A stretch of DNA of 64,000 nt from assembly GCF_016908515.1 (NCBI RefSeq), contig NZ_JAFBEA010000005.1:62001-126000 (forward strand). Direction: 5' to 3'. A program made the position numbers and the translations under genes. The DNA is from Virgibacillus halotolerans (GTDB taxonomy: Bacteria; Bacillota; Bacilli; Bacillales; Amphibacillaceae). The notes beneath the pieces were generated by a model. The model was not told where the DNA came from. It did no database searches and saw only the letters and a program-made list of their open reading frames with translations. Positions 35,154 to 44,495 of the stretch are shown here, piece after piece. Within the stretch, counting starts at the first letter, position 1. Each line of letters opens with the position of its first letter.

Positions 35154-36500
35154 TTGCTAAGTGGGGATTCAGTACTTAATAGTCGGTTATTAACCGAGCT
35201 TACGCTATCATTTCACATTATTTACGCAACGATCGGGGTCGGTGTACCGCTCATGATCATGCTTGCGCAATGGGTTGGAATTAAAAAAAATGATGAACAT
35301 TACATTGTACTCGCAAGGCGCTGGGCACGAGGTTTTGTTATCACCGTTGCGGTTGGTGTTGTAACAGGAACCGCAATCGGTCTACAACTATCATTACTAT
35401 GGCCGAATTTCATGGAGCTTGCAGGTAATGTGATCGCACTGCCACTATTTATGGAAGTTTTTGCCTTTTTCTTTGAAGCAATCTTCCTAGGGATTTATTT
35501 ATATACGTGGGATCGTTTTAAAGATCAGCGCAAACATTTATTACTATTAATTCCTGTTGCAGTTGGCGGGGCTTTTTCTGCAGTATTCATCACGATGGTC
35601 AATTCATTCATGAATGCGCCAGGTGGATTTGAACTGGTCAATGGAGAACTTATCAATGTAAACCCGCTTCTCGCCATGTTTACAGCCGCTATGCCAACAA
35701 AAGTATCACATGTTGTTGTGACGGCATTCATGACATCCGCATTCATACTTGCAGCAATTGCGGCGTTTCGTTTGTTAAAAGGATCCGATCATGTTTATCA
35801 CAGAAAGGCACTTTATCTCACGATGAAAGTGGGACTTGTCTTCTCTATCGCTGCGGCTTTGATTGGGGATTTCTCCGGTAAATATTTAGCTGAATATCAA
35901 CCGGAAAAACTAGCTGCTGCCGAATGGCACTTTGAAACGGAAGAAGCTGCACCACTTGTCATGTTTGGTTATTTAGATGGCACAGAGATAAAGTATGCCT
36001 TAAAAGTTCCATTCGGACTCAGTATACTGGCACATAATGATCCTCTCGCGGAAGTAATTGGGCTGGATCAATTTCCAGAAGATGAAACACCACCACTTAT
36101 CATCCACTACTTCTTTGACACGATGGTAGCTGTTGGGATGATCATGATTGCAATCTCACTTGTCTTCTGGGTAGGTAATTTGCGAAAATGGACATTTGTT
36201 CATTCCAGGCCTTTTTACTGGATCATCGTTTTAGGTGGATTCTTATCTGTCCTTGGTATCGAGGCTGGTTGGTGGATGGCTGAAGTTGGCAGGCAGCCAT
36301 GGATACTCCGTGGCATTATGACCACTTCTGAGGCAGCAACCACCAGTGATCATGTCGGATGGATGTTTATATTGTTTGCATTATTGTATCTGATTTTAGG
36401 CGTCGGTACAGTCGTTGTACTGAAACGGATGTTTAGAAGTAATCCAGTTGAGAAGGAACTTCTGGAAAGATATCCTAATAAAGGTGGTGAAGAGACATGA
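35154..36500 (+). CDS. cydA: Cytochrome bd-type quinol oxidase subunit I
   Basis: 448 residues and about nine membrane helices. The heme ligand His21 lies in LTLSFHIIYA, and EVFAFFFEAIF carries the conserved Glu pair of the proton/heme site. The Q-loop region is short, as in Geobacillus-type enzymes. It oxidises menaquinol and reduces oxygen in the membrane. The closest match is YthA of B. subtilis. The start is TTG at 35154 after AGGAGGG; an ATG at 35115 has no ribosome site and would add a non-conserved tail. It overlaps cydB by 4 bp. Confidence 0.9.
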   Translation: MLSGDSVLNSRLLTELTLSFHIIYATIGVGVPLMIMLAQWVGIKKNDEHYIVLARRWARGFVITVAVGVVTGTAIGLQLSLLWPNFMELAGNVIALPLFMEVFAFFFEAIFLGIYLYTWDRFKDQRKHLLLLIPVAVGGAFSAVFITMVNSFMNAPGGFELVNGELINVNPLLAMFTAAMPTKVSHVVVTAFMTSAFILAAIAAFRLLKGSDHVYHRKALYLTMKVGLVFSIAAALIGDFSGKYLAEYQPEKLAAAEWHFETEEAAPLVMFGYLDGTEIKYALKVPFGLSILAHNDPLAEVIGLDQFPEDETPPLIIHYFFDTMVAVGMIMIAISLVFWVGNLRKWTFVHSRPFYWIIVLGGFLSVLGIEAGWWMAEVGRQPWILRGIMTTSEAATTSDHVGWMFILFALLYLILGVGTVVVLKRMFRSNPVEKELLERYPNKGGEET

Positions 36501-37522
36501 ACTTAGAAATTCTGGGAATTATGGTACTCTGGACATTTCTATTTGGTTATGTCATCGTCGCTTCAATTGATTTTGGCGCCGGATTCTTTAATGCGTACAG
36601 TGAGTTCCGGGGGAAACAACATATACTTTCTAAGATCATTCAACGGTACCTTTCACCTGTTTGGGAAGTTACCAATGTGTTTCTCGTATTCTTTTTCGTT
36701 GGGATCGTTGGATTCTTTCCGAGTACAGCATTTTATTATGGTACAACACTGCTTGTCCCGGTAAGCTTCGCGCTTATCCTGCTTGCAATCCGCGGATCTT
36801 ATTATGCTTTTGAATCATACGGCTCTCAGGGGCACAAAGGGTACGCATTTATGTACGGGATGGCCGGAATATTGCTTCCTGCCTCGTTTTCCATCGTGCT
36901 CACGATATCGGAAGGCGGGTTTGTATCCATGGTCGACGGCAACCCGGTTCTCGATTATTGGGAATTATTTAGTAGCCCATTAACATGGAGTATCGTAGTA
37001 CTGAGTATTATTGCCGTATTATATATATCTGCTGTTTTTCTCACTTGGTATGCAAATAAGGCCAAGGACGTTGAGGCAACAAACTTAATGCGGAAATATG
37101 CTTTAATTTGGGCATTACCTACCATCGTCACTGCATTAGGTATCATTTATGAATTGAGCTTTCATAATCCCGAACATTTTACACGGATGGTGGATCTATG
37201 GTGGGTATTCGGATTATCATTCTTGTTGTTTATTGCAACGGTAGTACTCATTTGGAAACGAAAAAAATACGGACTCGCCTTTGGTTTATTGATAGGTCAA
37301 TTCGCGCTCGCATTTTACGGATATGGTGTCTCGCATTACCCATACCTGTTGTATCCTTATTTGACGATTTATGACAGTTTCACAAACGATGCCATGGCCA
37401 TTGCGCTCATTGTAGCATTTATAGCTGGACTGGCGTTGCTGATACCTTCCTTGTACTTGTTGATGCGACTGTTTTTATTCAATAAGGATTATGTGAAAGG
37501 TAATAAGAAAAATAAAGCCTAA
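36497..37522 (+). CDS. cydB: Cytochrome bd-type quinol oxidase subunit II
   Basis: 341 residues and about nine helices, with the subunit II start (GIMVLWTFLFGYVIVASIDFGAG) in which the W-F-Y-SID-FGAG pattern is conserved. It pairs with CydA. The ATG overlaps the cydA stop, and a 36-codon CydS-like gene follows 14 bp later. Confidence 0.9.
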   Translation: MNLEILGIMVLWTFLFGYVIVASIDFGAGFFNAYSEFRGKQHILSKIIQRYLSPVWEVTNVFLVFFFVGIVGFFPSTAFYYGTTLLVPVSFALILLAIRGSYYAFESYGSQGHKGYAFMYGMAGILLPASFSIVLTISEGGFVSMVDGNPVLDYWELFSSPLTWSIVVLSIIAVLYISAVFLTWYANKAKDVEATNLMRKYALIWALPTIVTALGIIYELSFHNPEHFTRMVDLWWVFGLSFLLFIATVVLIWKRKKYGLAFGLLIGQFALAFYGYGVSHYPYLLYPYLTIYDSFTNDAMAIALIVAFIAGLALLIPSLYLLMRLFLFNKDYVKGNKKNKA

Positions 37523-37536
37523 GAGGTGACTTGAAA

Positions 37537-37647
37537 ATGGATAGTTTTATGTTATTTGTCGCTCCTTTTATTGTACTGATCGCAGGTCTCGTTATTACAT
37601 TTTGGATCGCTCCTAAAGATGGGGCTGCCCGAGAAAGAGATAAATAA
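37537..37647 (+). CDS. cydS: CydS-like small subunit of cytochrome bd oxidase
   Basis: 36 residues: MDSFMLFVAPFIVLIAGLVI and a short tail with FWIAPKD. One membrane helix. It shares with the 33-residue Geobacillus CydS the order F, AP, a hydrophobic stretch, FW and KD. In that enzyme CydS packs against CydA and stabilises heme b558. GAGGTGA precedes the ATG. Its place directly after cydB supports the call. Confidence 0.7.
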   Translation: MDSFMLFVAPFIVLIAGLVITFWIAPKDGAARERDK

Positions 37648-37681
37648 AGATGGACCCAGGAATCCTGGGTCCATCTTTTTG
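37647..37681 (+). terminator. Terminator of the cydABS operon
   Basis: AAAGATGGACCCAGG pairs with CCTGGGTCCATCTTT around AAT, then a T-run. It starts at the cydS stop codon. Confidence 0.9.
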
Positions 37682-37768
37682 TTTCAAAAGTCTTTTCCAC
37701 AACATTGAAATGAACAATTGTATATTTGAAGATAGGTGTGGAGCATGACATAACTCTCCGATTACCGC

Positions 37769-37877
37769 AAATGGAATACACTCGCTTTCCGCGGGCGGCT
37801 GATGAGCCTCCTTGAGCTACGCTCTGCGGGGTCTCATCAAGGCCTTTTATCCCGCTGGAGTCTCGCGTATTCCATTT
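37769..37877. repeat. Palindromic repeat unit C (left orientation)
   Basis: A 109-bp unit bounded by perfect 11-bp inverted ends AAATGGAATAC and GTATTCCATTT. Inside, TCGCTTTCCGCGGGC, GAGCCTCC, GGGGTCTC and CCCGCTGGAGTC are shared with the other copies. A copy in the opposite orientation (D) begins about 120 bp on. Confidence 0.8.
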
Positions 37878-37973
37878 GCTAAGATGTTTTTTTATTTTCA
37901 GTGGTTTGCTTTACTTTTGATGTCGACATCTCAACTTATTCTAAGTCCGAAGTATACACAAACAGTTATCATT

Positions 37974-38160
37974 CATTAATTCGGAGCACTACATCGTTGA
38001 TTGGAACGGAAGGCGGCGACTCCGGCGGGAATAGCATGAGCCTTGAGACCCCACAGTGAGCGAAGCGAACGAGGAGGCTCAAGCCATGCCCGCGGAAAGC
38101 GTCCGCCTGCAGTGGAAATCAACGGTATTAGCACACATCCAAATAGTTCGGATTTACACA
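37974..38160. repeat. Palindromic repeat unit D (right orientation)
   Basis: The unit proper is 37995-38124, bounded by CGTTGATT and AATCAACG (perfect 8-bp ends). The core reads GGCGACTCCGGCGGG, GAGACCCCACAG, GAGGAGGCTC and CCCGCGGAAAGCG. Its flanks are also shared with the deletion copy at 3157-3256. The rest of 37648-38314 has no gene. Confidence 0.8.
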
Positions 38161-38314
38161 CAGATTTCAAGTGACGAAGTTGACTCAATATTTCACCGTA
38201 AAGAACTTCGGATATTTTCCACTAGTACGTCCTGTACGTCAGAGGCTCATGGGTCTCCTGCGTGTATTCGTGCAGTGGGCTGAATGACACAATCTATGTG
38301 AAAACAGCCTTCTT

Positions 38315-40045
38315 TTAAGACATAAATACACTTTGTTCGATTTGTTTCAATTCGTAGAAGTATCCTTGTTTATCCATCAGTACGCTGTAGGTTCCTGCTT
38401 CAACAATACTTCCTTCTTCCATCACGATGATTTGATCCATCTTCTCCATACCTGTCAGACGGTGGCTCACAAGTACGAGTGTATCGTCTTCCGCTTGGTC
38501 GAATAGATGACGGTAAATATGGTCTTCCGTTAATGCGTCAACAGATGAGGTTGGTTCATCCAAAATCCATAGTGGCGCATCTTTTAACATGACTCGTGCA
38601 ATTGCTAAGCGCTGTTTTTCACCGCCAGACAAATTCTCACCTTTTTCCAACACCTGATCAGATAATGATAGGTATTCCAGTTGTACCTTATTAAGTACCG
38701 CTTCCAGTTCATCATCACTTGCTGTGTCTTTCGCAAGCTGCAAATTTTCACGTAAGCTGCCATAGAAAAAGTGGTTTTTCTGTAAAACAACGTTCGCTTT
38801 TTCCCAAATGCTTTCCTGTGGGATGTGATTCATTGCAATGTCACCCATTCGTATTTCTCCCTGATCAACAACACTAATCTTTAATAACAGCTGTAGAAGC
38901 GTTGATTTTCCGGAACCGCTCGGACCGACAATTGCTGTTTTTGAGCCTGCCGGAAGGGATAAAGAAACATTTTTAATCGTTTGCCTTATTTCTTCCGGAA
39001 AAGAAAAGGAAACATCCGTCATTTTTATTGCAGGCGCCTGACCAACTGCTACCCATTCCTGCATGTCATCAACCGTCTCGTCTACTGCATCTTCATCTTT
39101 ACCGACAACGGAAAAGAGTCGATTTGCTGCCTGCCGACTATCCTGCAAATGGATCGGAAATGCAGCCATTGGCGTGGCATTTTCAAACACAGTCAATGAA
39201 ATCATTAGAAACATGGCCAAGAAAATCCCATCCATTTGGCCATCTGCAACTAAATAAGCACCAACACCGAGCACCGACCATGAAACAATCAAGGAAACCA
39301 TTAAGTTAGCGGATTGGCTAAAAATATGATGGACTCCCTCCTGTTGCTGTTCCTCGATATAAGCTTGGGAAACCTGTTTCAGCTGTGCCTCTTTGTCTTC
39401 TAGCTGCTGGTATATTTTCAAATCACGATATCCGTACAGAAACTCTGTCACTTCTGTAGATAAATTCCCACGTCTTTCCCGTACTTTTCGATCCACTTTC
39501 CCCTGCTTTAACGCGAAGAAAGCTGGCACGATAAAGGTCGTTAACAAAAGACCTGCCAATAAAATGAACGCAACGTGAACAGAGTAAACCGATGTAAATA
39601 ATATCGTACTTAAGAATACCATGATCAACACGATTGGCGGATAGAAAACACGTAAGAAGAAATTTTGTAGTGTCTCTACATCACCAACAATCCGGGCTAG
39701 TAGATCTCCACTCCGGAACTTTTGAAAAATCCCTGGAGCTAATGGTTCCAGTTTTTCAAAAAAGGAAACGCGTAAATTACTTAACATCGTAAAGGTTGCC
39801 CGATGGGAAAAATATCGTTCCCCGTACCTACTAAATGCCCGGATGAATCCCAACATTTTCACAGACGCTGTAAGTATGATCAAAGCATATAGTGGCGGAG
39901 CCAAGGCAGCTTTTGAAATTAAATAGCCACTGGCCGCAAATAGACCAACAGCTGCTATTCCGGTCACAAACCCGAAAATAATCGACAGTAAAATGTCCTT
40001 TTTCTCCATCACAGTGAGTTTAACAACAAGTGCTAAATCCTTCAT
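38315..40045 (-). CDS. cydC: Thiol reductant ABC exporter subunit CydC
   Basis: 576 residues: six membrane helices (about 1-300) and an ATPase domain with Walker A GPSGSGKST, signature LSGGEKQRLAIARVML and Walker B LWILDEPTSS. CydDC exports glutathione or cysteine-like thiols in E. coli and is needed to assemble cytochrome bd. Its start overlaps the cydD stop by 4 bp. The operon converges on cydABS. Confidence 0.88.
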   Translation of the reverse strand: MKDLALVVKLTVMEKKDILLSIIFGFVTGIAAVGLFAASGYLISKAALAPPLYALIILTASVKMLGFIRAFSRYGERYFSHRATFTMLSNLRVSFFEKLEPLAPGIFQKFRSGDLLARIVGDVETLQNFFLRVFYPPIVLIMVFLSTILFTSVYSVHVAFILLAGLLLTTFIVPAFFALKQGKVDRKVRERRGNLSTEVTEFLYGYRDLKIYQQLEDKEAQLKQVSQAYIEEQQQEGVHHIFSQSANLMVSLIVSWSVLGVGAYLVADGQMDGIFLAMFLMISLTVFENATPMAAFPIHLQDSRQAANRLFSVVGKDEDAVDETVDDMQEWVAVGQAPAIKMTDVSFSFPEEIRQTIKNVSLSLPAGSKTAIVGPSGSGKSTLLQLLLKISVVDQGEIRMGDIAMNHIPQESIWEKANVVLQKNHFFYGSLRENLQLAKDTASDDELEAVLNKVQLEYLSLSDQVLEKGENLSGGEKQRLAIARVMLKDAPLWILDEPTSSVDALTEDHIYRHLFDQAEDDTLVLVSHRLTGMEKMDQIIVMEEGSIVEAGTYSVLMDKQGYFYELKQIEQSVFMS

Positions 40046-41775
40046 TGCGTATGTCCTCCTTGCTGTACAGTTACCATATCTCGATATGCGGCTACATCAT
40101 TCATTAACGCCTCATGGGTTCCCACCGCATGCAATTTCCCAGCCTGCAGGAAATAAATGTTGTCCGCATTGGCAATGGTATGGAGACGATGTGCAACTGT
40201 AATGACGGTTGATGCTTCACCAAGTTCCTTAATCGAACGTTGTAAAATACGTTCCGTCTGTAGATCAAGACCAGTTGTCGGTTCATCAAACACAATAATG
40301 GAGGGCTTTTTCAAAAAGGCCCTTGCAATCGCTACACGCTGTTTTTCTCCACCGGAAAGGCCCCTGCCCGCTTCACCAATAGCTGTATCATAGCCATTTT
40401 CAAGAGAACGAATCAGTTTAGCGATCCCCGCTTTCTCTGCTGCTTGCTCGATTTCTTCTCTCGATGCCGCCTGTGTCGCCCCAATTGCAATATTGTCCGC
40501 TATCGTTCCCGAAAACAAATACGGATCCTGAGAAATATAACTTAATTGATCAAACCAATCTCTCTCACTAAATGACGAACGAGATTTACCATTAATTAAA
40601 ATTTCACCATCAGAAAGGGGGACAAGCCCAGCAATGACATGCAGCAAAGTTGTTTTGCCAGCACCGCTTTTTCCCACAATCGCAATTTGTTCATAGGGAC
40701 GGATTTCCGCACTGATATTGGTTAATGCAAAGGCATCCTCCCCATATGAAAACCCTGCTGCTTTCAGTTCAAGCTGTGGCGGATTTCCCTGTGTATTTAA
40801 ACTGGCTTCTCCCCACGAAACATCCTGTTCACTTTCAGCTAATTCATCTTGAATTTTCTGCGCTGCTCCCATACTGCCTCTCCCTGTATGAAATGCATTA
40901 CCTAATTCTTTCAGCGCCACATAAAATTCAGGCGCCAATATGAGCATGAAAAAAGCGGTGAAAAATGAAATATTTTGAAAGACAATTAATCTAAGTGATA
41001 ATTCAAGCGCGATCAATCCAATACTGAGCATCGATATAAGCTCCATCATCAATGTGGAGACAAACGCAACTTTTAAAACTTCCATCGTTGCATCACGGAA
41101 ATCCAAACTACTTTTACGAATTGCTTCTTTTTGACGATTTGCTTTACCAAATAGCTTCAAGGTTGTCAGCCCTTGTAATGTATCGAGGAAACGTCCGGAA
41201 AAAGCGGCCATTTTATCTAGTTGTTCTTCCGACTTCTCTTTTGTTTTCCCGCCAACAATAATCATAAATATAGGAATAAATGGTGCTGTTACTAGAATAA
41301 TCAATCCTGTATACATATGCTGCGTAAATGCAGTAATCAAAATAATAATCGGAATGATCGACGTTTGGATTAATTGCGGGATATAACTGCTGAAATAACT
41401 ATCAATTTCATCTACCGCATCCATCATCACACTTACCTTCTGCCCGGACTGTCCCTTAATAGATGCCTGGACAGGATTACTTGAAAATTTATTTAAAAGG
41501 GATTGACGTAAATCACCCTTTACTTTTGAAGCCATTTTGACACCGGTCCGTCCACTTAAATAATTGAAAGTAGCTCTTGCAATAAGGACTACCAACAATC
41601 CAATCAAGGCTGGTACAACCTCCTGAAAAGATTGTTTCTGCAAAAAGACTCGATCAACAATTGTAACAATAAAGTAAGCCTGCCCGATAATAGCTAATCC
41701 TGAAAAAAGCGCATAAATAACTAGTTGGATCATTCTATTTTTCTGCGCAAACGCCATTTCCTTTAATTGAGCCAA
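40042..41775 (-). CDS. cydD: Thiol reductant ABC exporter subunit CydD
   Basis: 577 residues: six helices followed by an ATPase domain with GKSGAGKTT, signature LSGGEKQRVAIARAFL and Walker B IIVFDEPTTG. It forms a heterodimer with CydC. The start is TTG at 41775 with GGGAGG upstream. A Rex-like operator lies about 40 bp before it, linking expression to the NADH/NAD ratio. Confidence 0.88.
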   Translation of the reverse strand: MAQLKEMAFAQKNRMIQLVIYALFSGLAIIGQAYFIVTIVDRVFLQKQSFQEVVPALIGLLVVLIARATFNYLSGRTGVKMASKVKGDLRQSLLNKFSSNPVQASIKGQSGQKVSVMMDAVDEIDSYFSSYIPQLIQTSIIPIIILITAFTQHMYTGLIILVTAPFIPIFMIIVGGKTKEKSEEQLDKMAAFSGRFLDTLQGLTTLKLFGKANRQKEAIRKSSLDFRDATMEVLKVAFVSTLMMELISMLSIGLIALELSLRLIVFQNISFFTAFFMLILAPEFYVALKELGNAFHTGRGSMGAAQKIQDELAESEQDVSWGEASLNTQGNPPQLELKAAGFSYGEDAFALTNISAEIRPYEQIAIVGKSGAGKTTLLHVIAGLVPLSDGEILINGKSRSSFSERDWFDQLSYISQDPYLFSGTIADNIAIGATQAASREEIEQAAEKAGIAKLIRSLENGYDTAIGEAGRGLSGGEKQRVAIARAFLKKPSIIVFDEPTTGLDLQTERILQRSIKELGEASTVITVAHRLHTIANADNIYFLQAGKLHAVGTHEALMNDVAAYRDMVTVQQGGHTQ

Positions 41776-41806
41776 TGCTGTATGCCTCCCGTAAAATATC
41801 TAACTT

Positions 41807-41824
41807 ATGTGAAGCTCTTCACTT
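41807..41824. promoter_or_regulatory. Rex-like operator upstream of cydDC
   Basis: ATGTGAA-GCTC-TTCACTT matches the Rex pattern TTGTGAA-N4-TTCACAA at 11 of 14 arm positions, with the GTGAA/TTCAC core perfect. Rex represses cyd genes in B. subtilis when NADH is low. Confidence 0.55.
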
Positions 41825-41905
41825 AAATATACATGATGGAGGTTATACAGTAAACGAATAGCTTCGCAGTTAACACAACTGTCATTTTTGTCGTTATATT
41901 TCTGA

Positions 41906-41942
41906 AAATGGGCAGCCCTATTGGCCTGCCCATTTTCTTATC
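41906..41942 (-). terminator. Terminator
   Basis: AGAAAATGGGCAG pairs with CTGCCCATTTTCT, just after the stop of the small membrane protein gene at 41951. Confidence 0.8.
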
Positions 41943-41950
41943 AACAAGTG

Positions 41951-42337
41951 TCACTTCTTCCGCACGTTCATGAGGATATACACAATAATTGCCACAACGG
42001 CATATGCCATGAAGAACACCAGAAATCCCCATAATCCGGCCACTGCGTCGGCAAATTCCATATTTCCACGATTGGTAATAGCCTGTTGTAATTCAATAGC
42101 AAATACCAATACCACCATAACTGTAAACGTATAAATAAATGATATTACCGCAATACTCCATTTTAATTTTGCAACCAGCTTAAAACAAAAATAAACAATG
42201 AAAAAGGTAATAATGCCAATGATTCCGATCACCCAAAAGTGAAGTTGCTTATCATTCAGGTGCATGCCAAACACATCATTTATCCTATCATGAATATTAT
42301 TTACAATCTCCGCTAAAAGAATAATAGCTTCCTTCAT
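41951..42337 (-). CDS. Hypothetical membrane protein
   Basis: 128 residues: a short amphipathic N-terminus, then three membrane helices (about 35-55, 62-84 and 103-124). It is not recognised. AGGGGGG precedes the chosen ATG at 42337. It is monocistronic and has a strong terminator. Confidence 0.5.
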   Translation of the reverse strand: MKEAIILLAEIVNNIHDRINDVFGMHLNDKQLHFWVIGIIGIITFFIVYFCFKLVAKLKWSIAVISFIYTFTVMVVLVFAIELQQAITNRGNMEFADAVAGLWGFLVFFMAYAVVAIIVYILMNVRKK

Positions 42338-42496
42338 CATATCCCCCCTTATATGTATCACATTCCCTATTTTACTATAATTATAGGATTGCCGCGGGTA
42401 ATATTTTTTCCAACAAAGTATAGACAGCTTTGTACATGCCTTCGTGGGATTTGATATACTGTAAAAAGTACACTAGGGAGAGAGGAGCCACGATCA

Positions 42497-43333
42497 ATGA
42501 ATAAAACAACAAAAGAAATCTTACTTATTATTATTGGATCACTTATATTTGCAATCGGGATTAATTATTTTGCAATACCAAACCGCTTATCTGAAGGTGG
42601 CGTCATCGGGATCACCGTTGTAGCGTATTATTTATTCGGCTGGTCCCCGGGGCTCGTTAACCTTGTCCTCAACATGGCGCTACTTGCCGTCGGTTATAAA
42701 CTATTTGATAAGCGGGTGACTTGGTATACGGTCATTGCTATTGTCTTTTCATCGCTATTCTTGCATTTTACTGCCGGATTATACGATGAATTAAATGGTG
42801 ATACACTACTCGCAGCACTATTTGCAGGCTTGTTTGTTGGCGTTGGGCTCGGCATTATCTTTCGTGCTGGCGGGACATCCGGTGGCTCCGCAATTATTGC
42901 CCGGTTGGCAAATCAATACTGGGGCTTAGGTATTGGCAAAGCCATGCTAATCATTGATATTGTCGTTATCCTCGGATCCGTATTCATTATTGGACAGGAA
43001 AAAGCAATGTACACGTTAGTTTCCGTTTATATCGGTGCCAAACTGATCGACTTTGTTGTTGAAGGGGTAAGTGAACGCATAGCTGTGATGATTATATCCA
43101 GTAAACCCCAAGAAGTATTAGACCAGGTAACCAATAGTATGTCGCGTGGACTAACCGTTTTAGATGGACGGGGCGGCTATACCGGGGAAAGCAAAGAAGT
43201 ATTATACATTGTCATTAACAATCAGGAAATCGTTAAGCTGAAAAAAATTCTTGAAGAAGTCGATTCCAATGCGTATGTAACGGTCCATAATGTGCAGGAG
43301 CTTGTAAGAAGCGGGTATAAGAGCGGCAAATAA
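42497..43333 (+). CDS. YitT-family membrane protein (DUF161 + DUF2179)
   Basis: 278 residues. About five to six N-terminal helices with the family motifs GGVIGIT and GGTSGGSAIIAR are followed by a cytoplasmic DUF2179 domain (about 200-275) containing GLTVLDGRGGYTG. B. subtilis has several paralogues (YitT, YqfU, YpjC, YvjA). The function is not established. GGAGAGAGGAG precedes the ATG. Confidence 0.88.
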   Translation: MNKTTKEILLIIIGSLIFAIGINYFAIPNRLSEGGVIGITVVAYYLFGWSPGLVNLVLNMALLAVGYKLFDKRVTWYTVIAIVFSSLFLHFTAGLYDELNGDTLLAALFAGLFVGVGLGIIFRAGGTSGGSAIIARLANQYWGLGIGKAMLIIDIVVILGSVFIIGQEKAMYTLVSVYIGAKLIDFVVEGVSERIAVMIISSKPQEVLDQVTNSMSRGLTVLDGRGGYTGESKEVLYIVINNQEIVKLKKILEEVDSNAYVTVHNVQELVRSGYKSGK

Positions 43334-43336
43334 AAA

Positions 43337-43380
43337 GTAAGAAAAGGCCTCCAAGGAGTAAACCTTTTCTTACTTTTTTG
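43337..43380 (+). terminator. Terminator of the yitT-like gene
   Basis: AAGTAAGAAAAGG pairs with CCTTTTCTTACTT, followed by a T-run. Confidence 0.85.
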
Positions 43381-43654
43381 TTTGCACATTTTCTTTTATC
43401 AACTATTAAAAGATGCTCCTGTCTTTCATCTCCCTCCATATGTTCCACCAGAATTGTTACTGATATAACCTTCTTCATCCACCTTTTACCTTTTATGAAT
43501 AATCAAGGATTAATTGGCTATTACTATAAAGTGAAACCATTTAGTGGGCATTTTATTTTACCCTATTGAAAATCAATTTGGCGTGTGCAGATAGCTACAT
43601 ATTGCTTACAACATATATGAATAAATACATGAATACCTAAGGAGGTTATGGCAA

Positions 43655-44473
43655 GTGACTAAGAAACATTCGGATGATGATGGACACAAAAAGAATACTT
43701 CGACGGAGGATTCAAAACCTCTCCAAGACCCTAGCCGACGCAAATTTGTCAAAAATACTGGGATGATCGCTGGAGGTGTTGTCGGCGGTTCATTACTTGG
43801 TGGATTATTAACGAATGAATTCAAATCTAAATCGAACGAAAACCCATCCAACCAGGAGCATAACGAAAGATTTCAGGAAGCAAGACAGTTTTTTTCGCGT
43901 TACGAGGATTTCCTTGTTTTAGCGGCCGCTACTGAACGTATATTTCCTAAAGATGATAATGGGCCCGGTGCAATTGAACTTGGCGTTCCTTACTTTATTG
44001 ATAAGCAGCTTGCTGGTCGTTGGGGGATAAACGGCAGAGATTATCGCCACGCTCCTTTTATGCAACAGAGTTCAAAGAAAGTCGATAATTCGAATGCGCA
44101 AGTCGAACAATTAATTCTCAATAGAGGAGAAATTTTTATCCAAGGGTTACGGAAAATGAATCAACTCAGTGAGAATCGATTCAAAACTACATTCGATAAA
44201 GCTGATGAGGATCAGCAAATAGAAATATTGAAAGACTTTGATGACGGTAAAGTAAAAATGAACGGTGTACCTTCTAAAAGCTTCTTCATCCTGCTTCGTC
44301 AATCAACATTGGAAGGCGCCTATGCAGATCCTTTATATGGTGGCAATAAAAACATGGAAGGTTGGAAGATGAAAAACTTCCCCGGGGCTCAGGCTTCTTA
44401 TGCGAATGTAGTTGAAGAGGATGACTTCGTTAAAATGGAGCCAATGAGCTTGAATGATTATCAACAACATTAA
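43655..44473 (+). CDS. Gluconate 2-dehydrogenase subunit 3-family protein, Tat-exported
   Basis: 272 residues. A hydrophilic N-terminus of about 27 residues precedes a twin-arginine motif (SRRKFVKNTG) and a hydrophobic segment, so it should be exported folded via Tat. The mature domain matches subunit 3 of membrane-bound gluconate 2-dehydrogenases (ERIFPKDDNGPGAIELGVPYF). It is the small partner of the GMC dehydrogenase encoded 22 bp downstream. The start is GTG at 43655 after AAGGAGG. Confidence 0.85.
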   Translation: MTKKHSDDDGHKKNTSTEDSKPLQDPSRRKFVKNTGMIAGGVVGGSLLGGLLTNEFKSKSNENPSNQEHNERFQEARQFFSRYEDFLVLAAATERIFPKDDNGPGAIELGVPYFIDKQLAGRWGINGRDYRHAPFMQQSSKKVDNSNAQVEQLILNRGEIFIQGLRKMNQLSENRFKTTFDKADEDQQIEILKDFDDGKVKMNGVPSKSFFILLRQSTLEGAYADPLYGGNKNMEGWKMKNFPGAQASYANVVEEDDFVKMEPMSLNDYQQH

Positions 44474-44495
44474 TCCGATGACAGGAGGTAAATAA

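Noticed and set aside
42432-42462. TTGTAC ... TATACT upstream of the yitT-like gene
   Set aside because: The spacer is 19 bp, so the promoter call would be unreliable.
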